Assembly: GCA_021234155.1 (NCBI GenBank) | Contig: JAJEKV010000041.1 | Coordinates: 1,366,447-1,430,446, forward strand | Direction: 5' to 3' | Length of the DNA stretch: 64,000 bases | Source: Isoetes taiwanensis | Lineage: Eukaryota > Streptophyta > Lycopodiopsida > Isoetales > Isoetaceae | In this document: in pieces, positions 9,770 through 20,560 of the stretch | Numbering within the stretch: the stretch's first letter is position 1 | Layout of the letters: the number at the start of each line of letters is the position of its first letter | Made by a program: the position numbers and the translations under genes | The notes under the pieces: model-generated | Database searches by the model: none | The model's input: only the letters and a program-made list of their open reading frames with translations | Told to the model about the DNA's origin: nothing

Positions 9770-10856
9770 GTCTAAAAATAGAAAGTTTTATTGAAATTTG
9801 CAAAAATTCAAATAGAATGTTCTGCATAGTTCTAGAATTCTAGATGCTCATAGATAAGCACTTCAATTTTTTTTTTTCAAAAATTGCAAGAACTCATAAT
9901 AGCATATTGTAGATGGTTCTAGAAATGTTCTAGATGCTTATAGATAAGCACCTCAGTCAAAAAATAGAAAGTTTTTTTTAAAAGAATGCAAAAGGCAAAG
10001 TAGAATGTTCCAGATACTCAGATGCTCACGAGCAAGCAGCTCAGTCTAAAAATAGAAAGATTTTGAAATTTTACAAACAACCAAAGTAGAATGTTCTAAA
10101 TGCTAGGATAAGCATCCCAGTTTAAGAATAGAAAGTTTTCTGATAAATTGTAAGAACTCAAAATAGAATATTCTAGATAGTTCTAGAATGTTCTAAGTGC
10201 TTGTGGATAAGCACCTCAGTAAAAGAAGAGAAAGTTTTTTCGAAAGAAGGCAAAGTAGAATGTTCTACATACTCAGACGCTCATGAGCACGCAGCTCAGT
10301 ACAAAAATAGAAAGTCTTTGAAGTTTTACAAACAATCAAAATAGAATGTTGTGGCATGTTCTAGATGCTTATGGGTAGGCACCTCAGTCAAAAAATAGAA
10401 AGTTTTGAAACATTGCAAGCTCAGTAAAAAATTTAGAAACCATAGGATCGATGCGTAACTTTAAATGTTAGACATGCTACTCACCTGCCCCACTTTACAC
10501 CACCCCAACGATGGCGTAATGATGCTCATGGATGGGCACCTCAGTCTAATCCAAGAATAGTAAATTAGTTTAAAAATAGAAAGTTTTATTGAAGTTGCAA
10601 AAGCTCAAAACAAGATTTTCTAGATAGTTCTAGAATACTCGAGATGCTCATGGATAAGCACCCTAGTTTAAGAATAGAAAGTCTTTTTGAAAAATTGCAA
10701 GAATTCAAATCAGGATATTCTAGATAGTTCTAGAATGTTCTAGGTGCTCGTGGATAAGCATCTCAGTCAAAAAATAGAACAGTCTAAATAGAAAGTTTTG
10801 AAACTTTAGAAGCTTAGTCCAAATGTTAAAAACCGTAGGATTGATACGTAACCCCC
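9770..10856 (+). repeat. Degenerate minisatellite, units about 76-98 bp
   Basis: About ten units share the order 'aaaaatagaaagtttt', 'ttgcaagaactcaaa', 'tagaatgttctaga' and 'ggataagcacctcagt'. Long and short units are interspersed. A second phrase, 'ccrtaggatygatrcgtaac', recurs at about 10441-10460 and 10834-10853, which suggests a higher-order period near 390 bp. No coding potential was seen. Confidence 0.75.
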
Positions 10857-10859
10857 TTT

Positions 10860-12189
10860 GCACCATAAGAACATGCTAAAATTGCAACATGCACCGTAGT
10901 TTGCACACACACGTCTTCCCTTGCAAACCTTGATCCTTCCCTTCCAGGAACCACTTTTGTTAGGTTAAATGGCCATATTCCAGTTGCCATGAAACTTGCC
11001 TTTATGTTGGACACTGTTAGACCAGCTGCAATGGCCTGGGAAATGAGTTCAGCTATGTCTTCCCTCTTTGGTTCAGTCCCTTCCTTCCTTACCATATAGT
11101 CTGCCCTTAGTCTTTTGAATGCAGCTTTGAATGGTACAAGGCAAGATACATCTAGTGGTTGTAGCCTATGCGATGTGTGAGCAGGTAGTAGGGCAAAATG
11201 TATACCCATCTCTTTGGTAGCAAGGATGACATCCAATTCCACATGGCTACCATGGCCATCCAGTAGTATGAGATGAGGTTGATCAGGTGACACCCCTCCA
11301 GGGACTCTAGACTGAAAATGTGAGCCATAACTTAAACAATTCAGTGGTCATCAAGGTGATTCTTTGCCTTTGCTGAATTGCTCCCTCTTCACACCTTGCT
11401 ATGTTGTCTTGCCTCATCCTTGTACCCTTGAAAGTATAGAGATTAGGCAGCCTGAACCCTTCTGCATTGACATACACTAAAATAGTCACCCATTCCCTTA
11501 TATTCATAACTAGCTCGCTAACCCTATTCTCCCCTTTCCTGACAATTATCCTCAAACCCTTTACTTTCCCAGCTTGGATCCCTGTCACCGTCGCATTCCA
11601 AATTCTTGAGGGGAAAATTTGAACTCATCATATACTTCTTTCAATACATTGTAGAAGCCATCCAAGTTGGCTTGATTCATTGCGAGACGCGTGAAACCCT
11701 CTAAGGGGAGATCACCGGGGGTGCCTTTGCTTGAAAAGCTTCCACCATTTGCTCCACGGCACACCATCAAAAGGTGACTTACCCTCCCTCGCCATCTTGA
11801 TTGCACTCTCCTTTACAGCAGCCAGAGTCACGCACATACCCTGTTCTGCCCTGCCATTGCTCAACCAACCAATTCCTTCTCTTGGGCTAGTGTCAGGATC
11901 TGGGGATGCCTTGCATTCTTCTTGAAAATCCGCCCATCTGACCAATCCCGATGAAGCGACTTCACGGTATGCGGCCCGATCTAGATGCCTCTCTAACTGA
12001 AATTCCATTCTCACTTACCTCGTCGAGTGCTGTCGACATCTCTTCTTCCGTCCATTGTCCTCGCTTTGTTGGTCTCCTTGGCATTGCAGGTGCAGATCCG
12101 CTAGTCGATGCCCCTTTCTTCTTGGCTTTGGGCGCACAAACCCGCTTGCTAGCCGCTGCCGTTTGGTGCGCGGTCTTGTGGCGTGGCAT
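10860..12189 (-). pseudogene. Pogo-like (DDE_1) transposase, decayed copy 1
   Basis: Reading leftward, a basic N-terminus is followed by a Psq-type helix-turn-helix (RGQWTEEEMSTALDEVSENG, about 12080-11990). A middle region with several frameshifts comes next, then the DDE_1 core: LILLDGHGSHVELDVIL and LPAHTSHRLQPLDV (about 11290-11130), containing the second and third catalytic Asp. The first catalytic block, normally NxDETG, reads NATVTG around 11590-11570, so the first Asp is lost. Frame changes occur near 11965, 11720, 11590 and 11300. Such enzymes cut and paste DNA transposons of the Tc1/mariner-pogo group. A second, independently decayed copy is at 55208-57808. I could not define terminal inverted repeats. 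Confidence 0.8.
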
Positions 12190-13517
12190 CGATCGTGGCG
12201 GGCCCTAGTCGACACCATCGCTCCATTGTGCAGGGAAAACAGGGGACATGCTTGATTCTTGGCCGGATTGAGATATTATTGATGGAACTGCTCGAGCCAG
12301 CTGGGTAATCTTGATAATCCATCTCGTTCGAGGCGATTATGGCTGGAATTAGCCCGCCAATTCCAGCCCCCAGCATTGAATCATGCCTCGGGATGGCCCG
12401 CGATGTGGGGGGTACTACGGTGCTTGCGCCAAGGATGGGTCCACAGTGATGCGGCGGCGTGGGTTCAAAGGTGATGAATGAGCGTCACTTGCCATGCGTT
12501 GGGAGGGAGAATGGGACAGCGAGGTAAGGGTACTGATATGGTTTAAGGAGACTTACGATGTTATCCACTTAGTTCAACAGCTAAATAGATAGAAAACAGA
12601 AGAAATAATCCTTAGAATCTTATAGCAGCTCTGCTCAAGAACAAAGGTACTTGGTTTCCACAACCAAGCTATGGAGCATCCAGTTTCCACCCAACCGGAT
12701 CTAAAGATTAAGCCAATTTCCAAGGGATTTAGGGCGAAAGGAATTGATCAAGGCCTATTTCCCTTCAGCACAAGATCAATCCGTTCTACAACAGCTTTGG
12801 GTTTAGATGGGTTCAATCACAATCGTATTCAATCTCAGGCTTCATAGATATCAGCAATCAGGGCAGACCCAGAGAATCCCGCTTGCAAGACCTTAAGCTT
12901 GTCCCGGATAATCCGCGGTCGGATCGGATCACGGAAGCGGCCGATCACAGGCCCGAATCTCGGAGTCGGAAGTGGAGCAACGATGCATAGGTAGGGTTCT
13001 TTGGTGCGGAATGGTGATAAGTCTTACCTTCCCGATTTGTCTTGTGGTCCCCTCTATACCAGTTCGGGCTTTTTTTCCTCTAATTAAGGCATCTTCATGA
13101 TGTGCTATTCTGGTCTACGCCCAAATCGTCCCCTTTTTGCATAAAGCTTTCCTTTTGAAATATCGTCCTCTTTTGCATGAAGCTTTCATTATCTTTTAGG
13201 ATATTTTGTCCTACTCTTTTGCTCGTAATACTTGAGTATAGTATGTTGCCCCTTTTGTCAATTCTTGTAACCATTAGTATCCCTATGCCCCATTGCCTTA
13301 ATCTCTTGCTTTTGGATCACTCCCCCTAGCATGCTCCATATCAATCCATCCCTTCTTAAAGAAGATCGTCCGCGATCTTTCGAATGCACTTCAAATGGGT
13401 CCATCCCTTCTCAAAGTAATTGCTCCCAAATCAAATTGCATCAAAGGGTTCCTTAATCCACGCAAACTTAAAAGCGATTATGGATATCAGCGTGCCTTGC
13501 GATCACGATATATCCTT
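12190..13517. other. No gene seen; possible 5' flank of the pogo-like element, then unassigned DNA
   Basis: 12190-12540 is GC-rich like the transposase and may be its leader. 12540-13500 is mixed-composition DNA with no recognisable domain. A phrase 'catcccttct' plus 'aaag' recurs at about 13347-13364 and 13401-13417. The short ORFs are unremarkable. Confidence 0.4.
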
Positions 13518-13623
13518 GTACCTCCGCGGTACATTATTATCTTTCGTACCTCCGCGGTACTACTTGATTGTATCTCCATGATACAGTATCTCCACGATAC
13601 TAACCATTGTATCTCCGCGATAC
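13518..13623. repeat. Five 15-bp hairpins with covarying arms
   Basis: Five units follow in 106 bp: 13518-13532 and 13546-13560 read GTACCTCCGCGGTAC; 13570-13584, 13586-13600 and 13609-13623 read GTATC, then a TCC-type loop (TCCAT, TCCAC or TCCGC), then GATAC. The fifth base of the left arm and first of the right arm change together (C with G, T with A), so all five keep a perfect 5-bp stem. Spacing between units varies from 1 to 13 bp. Confidence 0.8.
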
Positions 13624-13819
13624 TGATGTAATTTTTGTCAGGCCTGTTGTGCTACAACTACAATTTCCATTCTTCAAAAATTTACATCAAATGCACCACG
13701 CTTACATAATAGTTTAATTTTCATTCCACACAAAAAAATCAACATACAAATCAAATCTTACCCTAAAGGATGTAAATTTTTTTACTATTTTACCCCATAG
13801 TTCCCATTTGAAGCCACCT

Positions 13820-15019
13820 CCTTTCTTTGGCATTAGTGCTTTAGAAGCAGGTATGTAGAGTAGTAGTCATAGTAGAATTAGCATTCCAGATGAGGTAGTA
13901 TCTTGTATCTAGAGTAGGGCCATCCTAGAACCCTCATGCATCATCTTGAACCCTAATCAAGGAACCCTAACTGTTAGTTAGATATGTATGATTAGGTTAA
14001 GATGTTCTTCTTATGATTATCATGATATGATGTTATGGGATGTTGGTTGATCATGTTTGCTCCTCTTGTATTGGGAAAGGGGGTAGAGACCTAGAGCCAT
14101 ATGTAGTATGCTCCTAGATTAGATCCCTTAGTTCCTATTAGTTGCGGCCTGTGCATAGGAGTCCACCCGGCTATGGAGTCTATGATGTGACTCAGCACCA
14201 CATAACGGGGCTAGAGGCAATGTGGAGGGAGGATCCCCCTTGGGCGGGGGCTCTGAGGGGGATCCCATAGTGGGCTAGGCTTATGGTCGGTCACCCGTGT
14301 GGGCGAGCATGGGTGGAAACACCTCACAGGGCAATGGGTAAGCCCTGCCTCTCGAGAGTTGCAAGTGTTGGCTTGGCTCTCGTTTTGGGGGTTAAAGTCA
14401 GTGCGAATCGTGTGTCGCCCACGATTCTCTAGCCCGCCCATGGAACCTCTAGACCACGGGAAGGGGAGATGCAACCCTTCTGCCTCGGTGGACCAAGGAG
14501 ATGCAACTGGAGTAGTCCCGATGGGTGATGCCATGGGATTGCGTATCCAGGAAGGCTAGAGTCATGTCGAGCACTGATGTAGCCCATCACGCAAAGTATG
14601 CATGGGAGGGGGCGGATGGAGTGGTCAACCCTAGCCATTGTCTTATGCCAGCCCTCGCCATTGTCATTATTCGGTCTGCTCTATCTGGAGGCCTATCCGG
14701 TCAGTCGTCCACCTTACGAGTCCGAAGAACTCTCATGTTTTATGGGTTATGATTATCATCGTTGCACTTGTGGATATGTGATGGACTACCCTTCGAGGTG
14801 GTATGTTGTATTGCATTGCTAGTTCTGACGTGTTTATCGCTTCCGCTGTTATAGGAGCCCATAGGGGAAGGACGCGCAAGACACCTTCGTGTCCCCTCCC
14901 CGCACTATGGTCACCTCAGAGTGCGGGGGAAGGCGAAGAACTGTATGGTTGTTGGAGGGGACGGGGATTTCTGTCGAGTGTTAACCCGGCCCAATATATA
15001 TCTAGCAGGGAGCGTCACA
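13820..15019 (+). mobile_element. LTR (solo or 5' LTR) of a retrotransposon
   Basis: The right end is defined by 'gcgtcaca' (15012-15019), one spacer base and a tRNA-Met primer-binding site at 15021. The left end is uncertain. The segment 13830-13990, with the phrases 'atcttgtatct' and 'ccatyctagaa', resembles 34325-34480 next to the gypsy relic. I saw no gag or pol after the PBS, so the element is probably decayed or deleted. The small ORFs inside (for example 14211-14534) are LTR sequence. Confidence 0.5.
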
Positions 15020-15020
15020 A

Positions 15021-15032
15021 TGGTATCAGAGC
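15021..15032 (+). other. Primer-binding site for initiator tRNA-Met
   Basis: TGGTATCAGAGC is complementary to the 3' end of plant initiator tRNA-Met and is the commonest plant LTR-retrotransposon PBS. It starts two bases after the presumed LTR end. Confidence 0.75.
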
Positions 15033-16400
15033 GATGTTCTTGGTTGACCAGGAACTAGCACTGACCATAACCATGAAAGTAGTCTAACAGGCTTATAGGG
15101 GTGTGAAATGAAAATTTCCACCATCGAACCTCGAAAAATAGGGGAAAAATTTTCTCCTAGGTAGTGGGTCCGTAAGAATAGGTTAAGTTGTTAGATGACG
15201 AAAAGAATGAGTCAAATTCACCTTCTAGTAAATTTGAAGTGAAAATTATGCATCTGCATCAAATTTCACCTAAAATGGGTCGAAGAATTATGCCAATCTG
15301 AGACCTGGGTGAAAAATGGCGCAAATCCATAATTAATACTTCAAACTATTAGGAAATTTGAAAATTTTAAGGTATAATATGAAATTAAGTATATATACCA
15401 GTAATTAAATATATACTAATAATTAGATTATATTGGTGTAATTAATAAGGGGGGCTAATAAGTAGGCCTATTAATGGTAAGAGAATATTCCCAGAGACCC
15501 TCCTTTTTAAATATCTTGCCACCTCATTTCCCTCCCAAACTCTTTCCTCCACCATATCTCTCTTGCTTTCGACCTTCGTTACCCATTTTTCTAGGCCAGT
15601 TAAGTATAGCGCACCAAGCAGAGGACTAGGAAGTTTGGGAAGAGACCACGATTTCGATGGCGCAGTGAATGGTCGACACCTGCAAGCGAGATCCGCCACC
15701 GACCGACCAAAGCCAGGTGAAGAGGTGTTCTCCTCCAGCGACGATACCTTCCACATCTCCGAGGAGGAGGCGGCCCCTACTAGCAGCAGCAGCTCTTCGT
15801 CGGCGGGCACTCAACGAACCGACGAGTCCCGCCATTTTGGACCCTCGACTGACACAGAGGTAGAGCAGGGTGAAAGCATGTTGTAGTGGAACACCCTGGG
15901 TGTCCCCCCTGTCCTCCTAAAAATGTGGTGGGAGATATCAAATTTATGGTGCGATTTTAAATGTTTGTTTGGCGCCTAGTGATGTCTTGCCGGGATTCAA
16001 TCATTTCTGAGCTGCAACAACCCGATTCCCTCCACCCGTCCCATTCCAATTTCCTCGCCACCGTCCCATTCCAATCTCCATAGAACCGATTTCTAAACCC
16101 CGACCCACCGCCTTTCACGAAGCACGCGGCTATGGCGCTTAATCCGGTTGTGGATCAATCCGATTCATACCTTCAATCATTTAATTTGGAAGCAAATCGC
16201 CCACGAGGTAAAGAAAAGAACTCGAACAAGAGCGGGATCATAAAAGGCGCCAAAGGAAAAGACAAAGGGAAGCTAAAGAAGAATTAGCAAAAATTACCTT
16301 GTGAGAGGGAGGATCCACGAGCGGCCTCTATCGAGGCGTCGGATGGTATTAAAATTGTTATCTTCATTTCATAGCACCACTAAAGGCTTGTCTAACAAAT
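15033..16400. other. Unassigned DNA with GC-richer island; one small basic ORF
   Basis: After the PBS come about 400 bp of AT-rich sequence, then a GC-richer island (about 15560-15880) open in several frames on both strands with Ser/Ala/Arg-rich translations. None matches a known domain. The bases at about 15868-15893 match, in reverse orientation, 26697-26722 upstream of the H3-like gene. A 51-codon frame at 16132-16287 encodes a Lys-rich tail (about residues 24-51) of unknown nature. I see no secure gene. Confidence 0.4.
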
Positions 16401-16419
16401 GATAAGAAAGAGGTTTTAC

Positions 16420-16920
16420 TAGATTATCTGAGGATGACACAATGGACCACGTACTTGGCGAAGAAGCTGAAAGATTTGCAAGCCAAAGAGCATTGTGGTC
16501 ACAACCTCGGGGCTTCCATTCAACTTGTGAAGAAGTCTAACGGCAATGCGGTTTAGCGAGCCAAGAGTAGTTGCCTTGCTATGGCCGTAAGAGGAAGCAT
16601 TAATACAGAAAGTGCTAATCTGTCGGTGCTTTCTTCGGGGTTTTGGTAAAGCTCTTTGGGTGTTCATCCTAGGAATCTTACCAAAGCAAAATTGAAGAGG
16701 AAGAGATAGATTGCAAAGGGGAAATGGGTTTTGTACAAAAGAGTTAGAAGAAGCGAGGTCATAGAACTTGTGCGGCAATTTTGGACCCGAAAAAGTAGGG
16801 TCTCTCAAATGCAAAAGGATGTTAAGTTGAGGAAGATTGGAGCGAAATGTAAGAGAGGATCATGCCACTCACTATCTGGAAGAATCACGAGGTTATTTCA
16901 TTTCTTCATCTTCACCACAT
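16420..16920 (+). pseudogene. Relic related to the 7.2-kb transposon's transposase
   Basis: Around 16745-16900 the plus strand can be read, with frame changes, as IELVRQFWTRKSRVS, a charged stretch and THYLEES. The order and spacing resemble the transposase at 44316-45536, where LVVDFWRHNTRVFP leads to HALHFLEETQ. Stops and frameshifts are frequent, so it is a dead fragment. The match is short, and the relationship rests on pattern rather than alignment. Confidence 0.4.
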
Positions 16921-17029
16921 TTTTATTGTTAATGTGGTATGTGGTTAGTGATTGCTTGTGATATGTGGTTCTTTGTGGTTAGTGATTGCTTGTGGTGTGT
17001 GGTGCCTATTAATCTTTGTGATATATGAT

Positions 17030-17430
17030 ATGTCTTTGCCTAGTGTGGTGAGGCGCGTGGTGTGAAATAAATCTTTGTCAATATATGCTTTGTGGTGCCT
17101 AGTGTGGTGAATAACATGGTGTAAAATACATCTTTGTAATATATGCTATGTGGTGCCTAGTGTGGTGAAAAATATGGTGTAAAATAAATGCTCTAAATAT
17201 AAGCTTTGTGGTGCCTAGTGTGGTGAATAACATGGTGTAAAATAAATCTTTGTAATATATGCTATGTGGTCCCTAGTGTGGTGAATAACATGGTGTGGTG
17301 TCTAGTGTGGTGCCGGTGTGGTGCCTAGTGTGGTGCCTAGTGTGGTTAAAAATATGGTGTAAAATAAATCTTTGTAATATATTCTATGTGGTGCCTAGTG
17401 TGGTGAATAGCGAGGTGTAAGATGAATATA
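17030..17430 (+). repeat. Minisatellite, unit about 57-62 bp
   Basis: About six units of 'gtggtgcctagtgtggtga', 'ataacatggtgtaaaa' and 'taaatctttgtaatatatgc' follow one another. The last copies contain a shorter inner repeat (gtggtgcctagt). The preceding 16920-17030 is also rich in 'tgtggtt'. Confidence 0.8.
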
Positions 17431-18300
17431 TACGTAATATATGCTATGTTTAATAGAAATCTCCTTTGTTTAATTGACAAGGTGAAAGTGACATATAGAA
17501 AAATTACATTAAGGATGGATGAGAATGGGGAGAGAGAATCATTGGAAATCTGTCACATCAAATGCAAGGTCAATCATTCAAAAGTTTGGGTCATGCGAGG
17601 AAGCATTGGGGAAAACCATAAATCTAGTTTTGCATGCAGACATTGGCTTATCACAATCCGGCTATGGCGGAAGAAAGCGAAGGAGAACACGAGCACAAAC
17701 AATTTCACCCGGTTCAAATGCGATCGCATCACGGTAGGACCTATCTTGGAGCAAATAAACCCGAGAGCAGGCGGATATTAGAGGGGCGGAGGACCCATGA
17801 ATTCGAGGTATTCTAGGCTTAAAACATAGGTTAATTCACGATGGGCTTAAAGAATTAGAAGCCAAAGCGTGATAGGCGGTTGCCTTTCTTTGTAGTAGAT
17901 GTTGTTTTACGAGATGATGTTGTTTACGGATCACGGTCGGGGAGACTTCCTGAGCTAGTGCGGTAGGGGGGTTCGGGGGTGGTGTATGATTCGAGGATGA
18001 GTTCGGCTCTCCCGGAGCTTGAGGAAGCGGATATGTTCATCCAACTAAAGCGAGGGAAATGATCCATGCTTCAGACCATTAAAAAGTGCTCGGCGAGGCC
18101 GGATGCATGGAGACACAACAACTGAGACAATACTTTATGAATCGTATCATAAGTGGGGGCGAAGCGAGAAGCTCATGTTTTAGTGTTCTTTGGATTACAC
18201 CAACGATTCAGAGAAACACTTGATGAAGTCTTGAGCGTACTTGGAAGAAGAAAAGTTCTGAGATCTCACAATCACGGGGATCGATTGAGGCCCGATAGCG
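17431..18300 (+). other. Unassigned DNA ending in a LINE-associated segment
   Basis: 17431-17990 has no recognisable gene. About 18010-18290 is homologous to 50460-50730, just after the stop codon of the LINE at 48.9-50.4 kb: both contain 'gaaatgatccatgc', a phrase translating as AWRHNN, and 'agaagc' then 'catgt'. It is therefore probably a remnant of the same LINE 3' region, or of another element that both carry. No poly(A) follows here. Confidence 0.45.
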
Positions 18301-20119
18301 TATGTCATCTCTAATGCATTTTGATAATACTAGAAGCTTCGGGGTTTTATAGTTTTCCACGATTTTTACGCATACTTCATTTCATAAGAAGTATGAACTA
18401 TTTCTAGGGTATGGTAGATTTCCATATATATTTTTCTCCATTTGAAATATAAAAACAACGTTTGCATCACCCGCAGCTTCACCACGGTTTTCACCCACGG
18501 CTTTCACCACAGATTTCACCATAATCGGCCGGGGGCATTGACCATTTTGACCCGGTCGAGGAAAATGGAATGGCTCTCAATTTCGATAGTATCTTGGACT
18601 GATTTTGGTGGCGACAATATATGGATCCCAAATTAGGTCCCTGAATTGATATGAAAGTATTAGGAAAATCCACTTACTGTGGCAATTGTGTAAAGGGTAC
18701 TTTTATGAATATAAAGAAGTTTCTGTTTTGCATTCTCATTTTTTATGCTTCAGTTACAGAAATTTGTACTTGAATGTTGAATGAATTCCAAGGTATAACT
18801 GGATTAAACTGAATTAAACTGAATTAAACTTGCACAAGGCCTGTTAGACATATGGGTGAGATCAAAGAAAGGCACTAAGGCACTGTGGTATCATTTTTTT
18901 AGAAGCAGGGCTGTGGTAAAAGCAATTAGAAATTTACACAAGGCACAAATTTACACAAGACACAAAGCCATTATAAACTATTTTCTCGATTAAACAAAAG
19001 GCACAAGGCACGGATTCTGGTCGGCACAAGGCCATCATATGTTAAAAGCGAGAAGATACGAGAATACTTGAGAATTAGAAATTTACACAAGGTTCAAAAG
19101 GCACAAGTCCATCATATATTCAAAAAGGCACTAAGGCCATCATATATTACAAAGAGGCACTAAGGCCTGTATCACAAGGGGTGAGTTCACAAGGGGGTGA
19201 GATCAAATGAAGGCACTAAGGCCTATATACCATCTGTTTTTCAAAAAAAATACAAAGGCACAAAAGGCCTGTAGACTAACTTGATCAAAAGAAAAAAAAA
19301 GGTGGCACAGCCGGGACTTCAAGCTTCATCTGTAAGAAAAAGTGAAGAAAATTAGTTTAGAATACATAAAAGAAAGCAAAAATTTAATGCATGCATGCTA
19401 CTTACTCTGTAGAACATTTTGGAGTTCCAAAAAAACTTCATGTTCTTCTTCGTCTTCTACCTCTTCTTCTTCTTCTTCTTGATTTCGGTCTTCCTTTCGA
19501 TTCGTTATCGAGGAATCTTGGGAATCAAATTGATCATCGGAAGAAGCTTCATCGGAAGGAATCGAAATTAGAGGAGGATTCCACCTCTTAAAGCTCAGAA
19601 AGATCTTGAGCTTTGGAAGAGGTGGAATCAGACTTCGAAGCTCTCGAGCTCGGGGGGCTCTCGGGTCTTGGGCTCTCGGGTTGAGGCTCCGACAAATGGT
19701 AATTTGGCCAAGATCCTATTTCATAGCTGGCCATCCTGTGCCAAAGGAATTGAAAGCGTTTCCGGTAGCTTAGGGGAGGGAGAGCGAGGAGAGGGAGAGG
19801 GAGAGGGGAGGCTGGAGGGAGAAGCGGCGGCCTTTAACGACGACGATTGTTGGAAGAGGTGGGCGATGCTTCTCCTTCCGACCATAGCCCTATAAATTTT
19901 GGCGTGAAATTAATTTCGTAGAGCTACGATTTTAGGATTTCGTACCATTAGCATCTTTATTCCTTAAGATTTAGTACCATTAGCATCTTTATTCCTAAAG
20001 ATTTAGTAGGCAACTAATAATAACCTCGAAAGGACCATTATTTTATTTTCTAAAAAACATAAAAAAAATATATATATATATCTATCACTGAATTGGCCAT
20101 TCATGAATAGCTCCAGCGT
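18301..20119. other. AT-rich DNA with short degenerate repeats; no gene seen
   Basis: At about 18780-19280 the phrases 'ggcactaaggc' and 'tttacacaagg' recur irregularly, a loose minisatellite. About 19440-19480 and 19770-19820 are low-complexity (CTT-rich and GGGAGA-rich). The small frames here are translations of low-complexity DNA. Confidence 0.5.
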
Positions 20120-20560
20120 GCCACCTCACGATGCACCACATGATTCACCACATGATTCACCAAATGCACCACATGATTCACCACATGCACCATTTGCATC
20201 ACCAAACATGTTGGTCAATGAAAGTCAAACATGTAACAAAGGTCATGTAAAGGCTCAAGCATGCCAAGGTGGCTCAAATATGCCACCTAGGCTCCAACAT
20301 GCCAAGGTGGCTCAAACATGCCGCGTAAGCTCCAACATGCCACCCTCACGATGCACCACATGATTCACCAAATACACCTCATGATTCACCACATGCACCA
20401 TTTGCATCACCAAACATTTGGTCAATGAAAGTCAAACATGCCACGTAAGCTCCAACATGCCACCTACGATTCACCACATGATTCACCACATGTTTCACCA
20501 AATGCACCACATGATTCACCACATGCACCATTTGCATCACCACATCTATCACGACATGTA
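20120..20560 (+). repeat. Tandem repeat built on 'caccacatgattcac'
   Basis: A 15-base core is repeated within a larger unit of about 200 bp (about 20125-20340 and 20350-20545). The larger unit also includes 'caaatgcac', 'catttgcatcaccaaacat' and 'gtcaatgaaagtcaaacatg'. The 86-codon frame across it only translates the repeat (HDSPHDSPNAP). Confidence 0.75.

Noticed and set aside
17030-17430. CRISPR array
   Set aside because: Units are continuous with no unique spacers, and the DNA is plant nuclear. It is a minisatellite.
20103-20363. 86-codon protein of HDSP repeats
   Set aside because: It merely translates a tandem repeat and has no start context or homolog.
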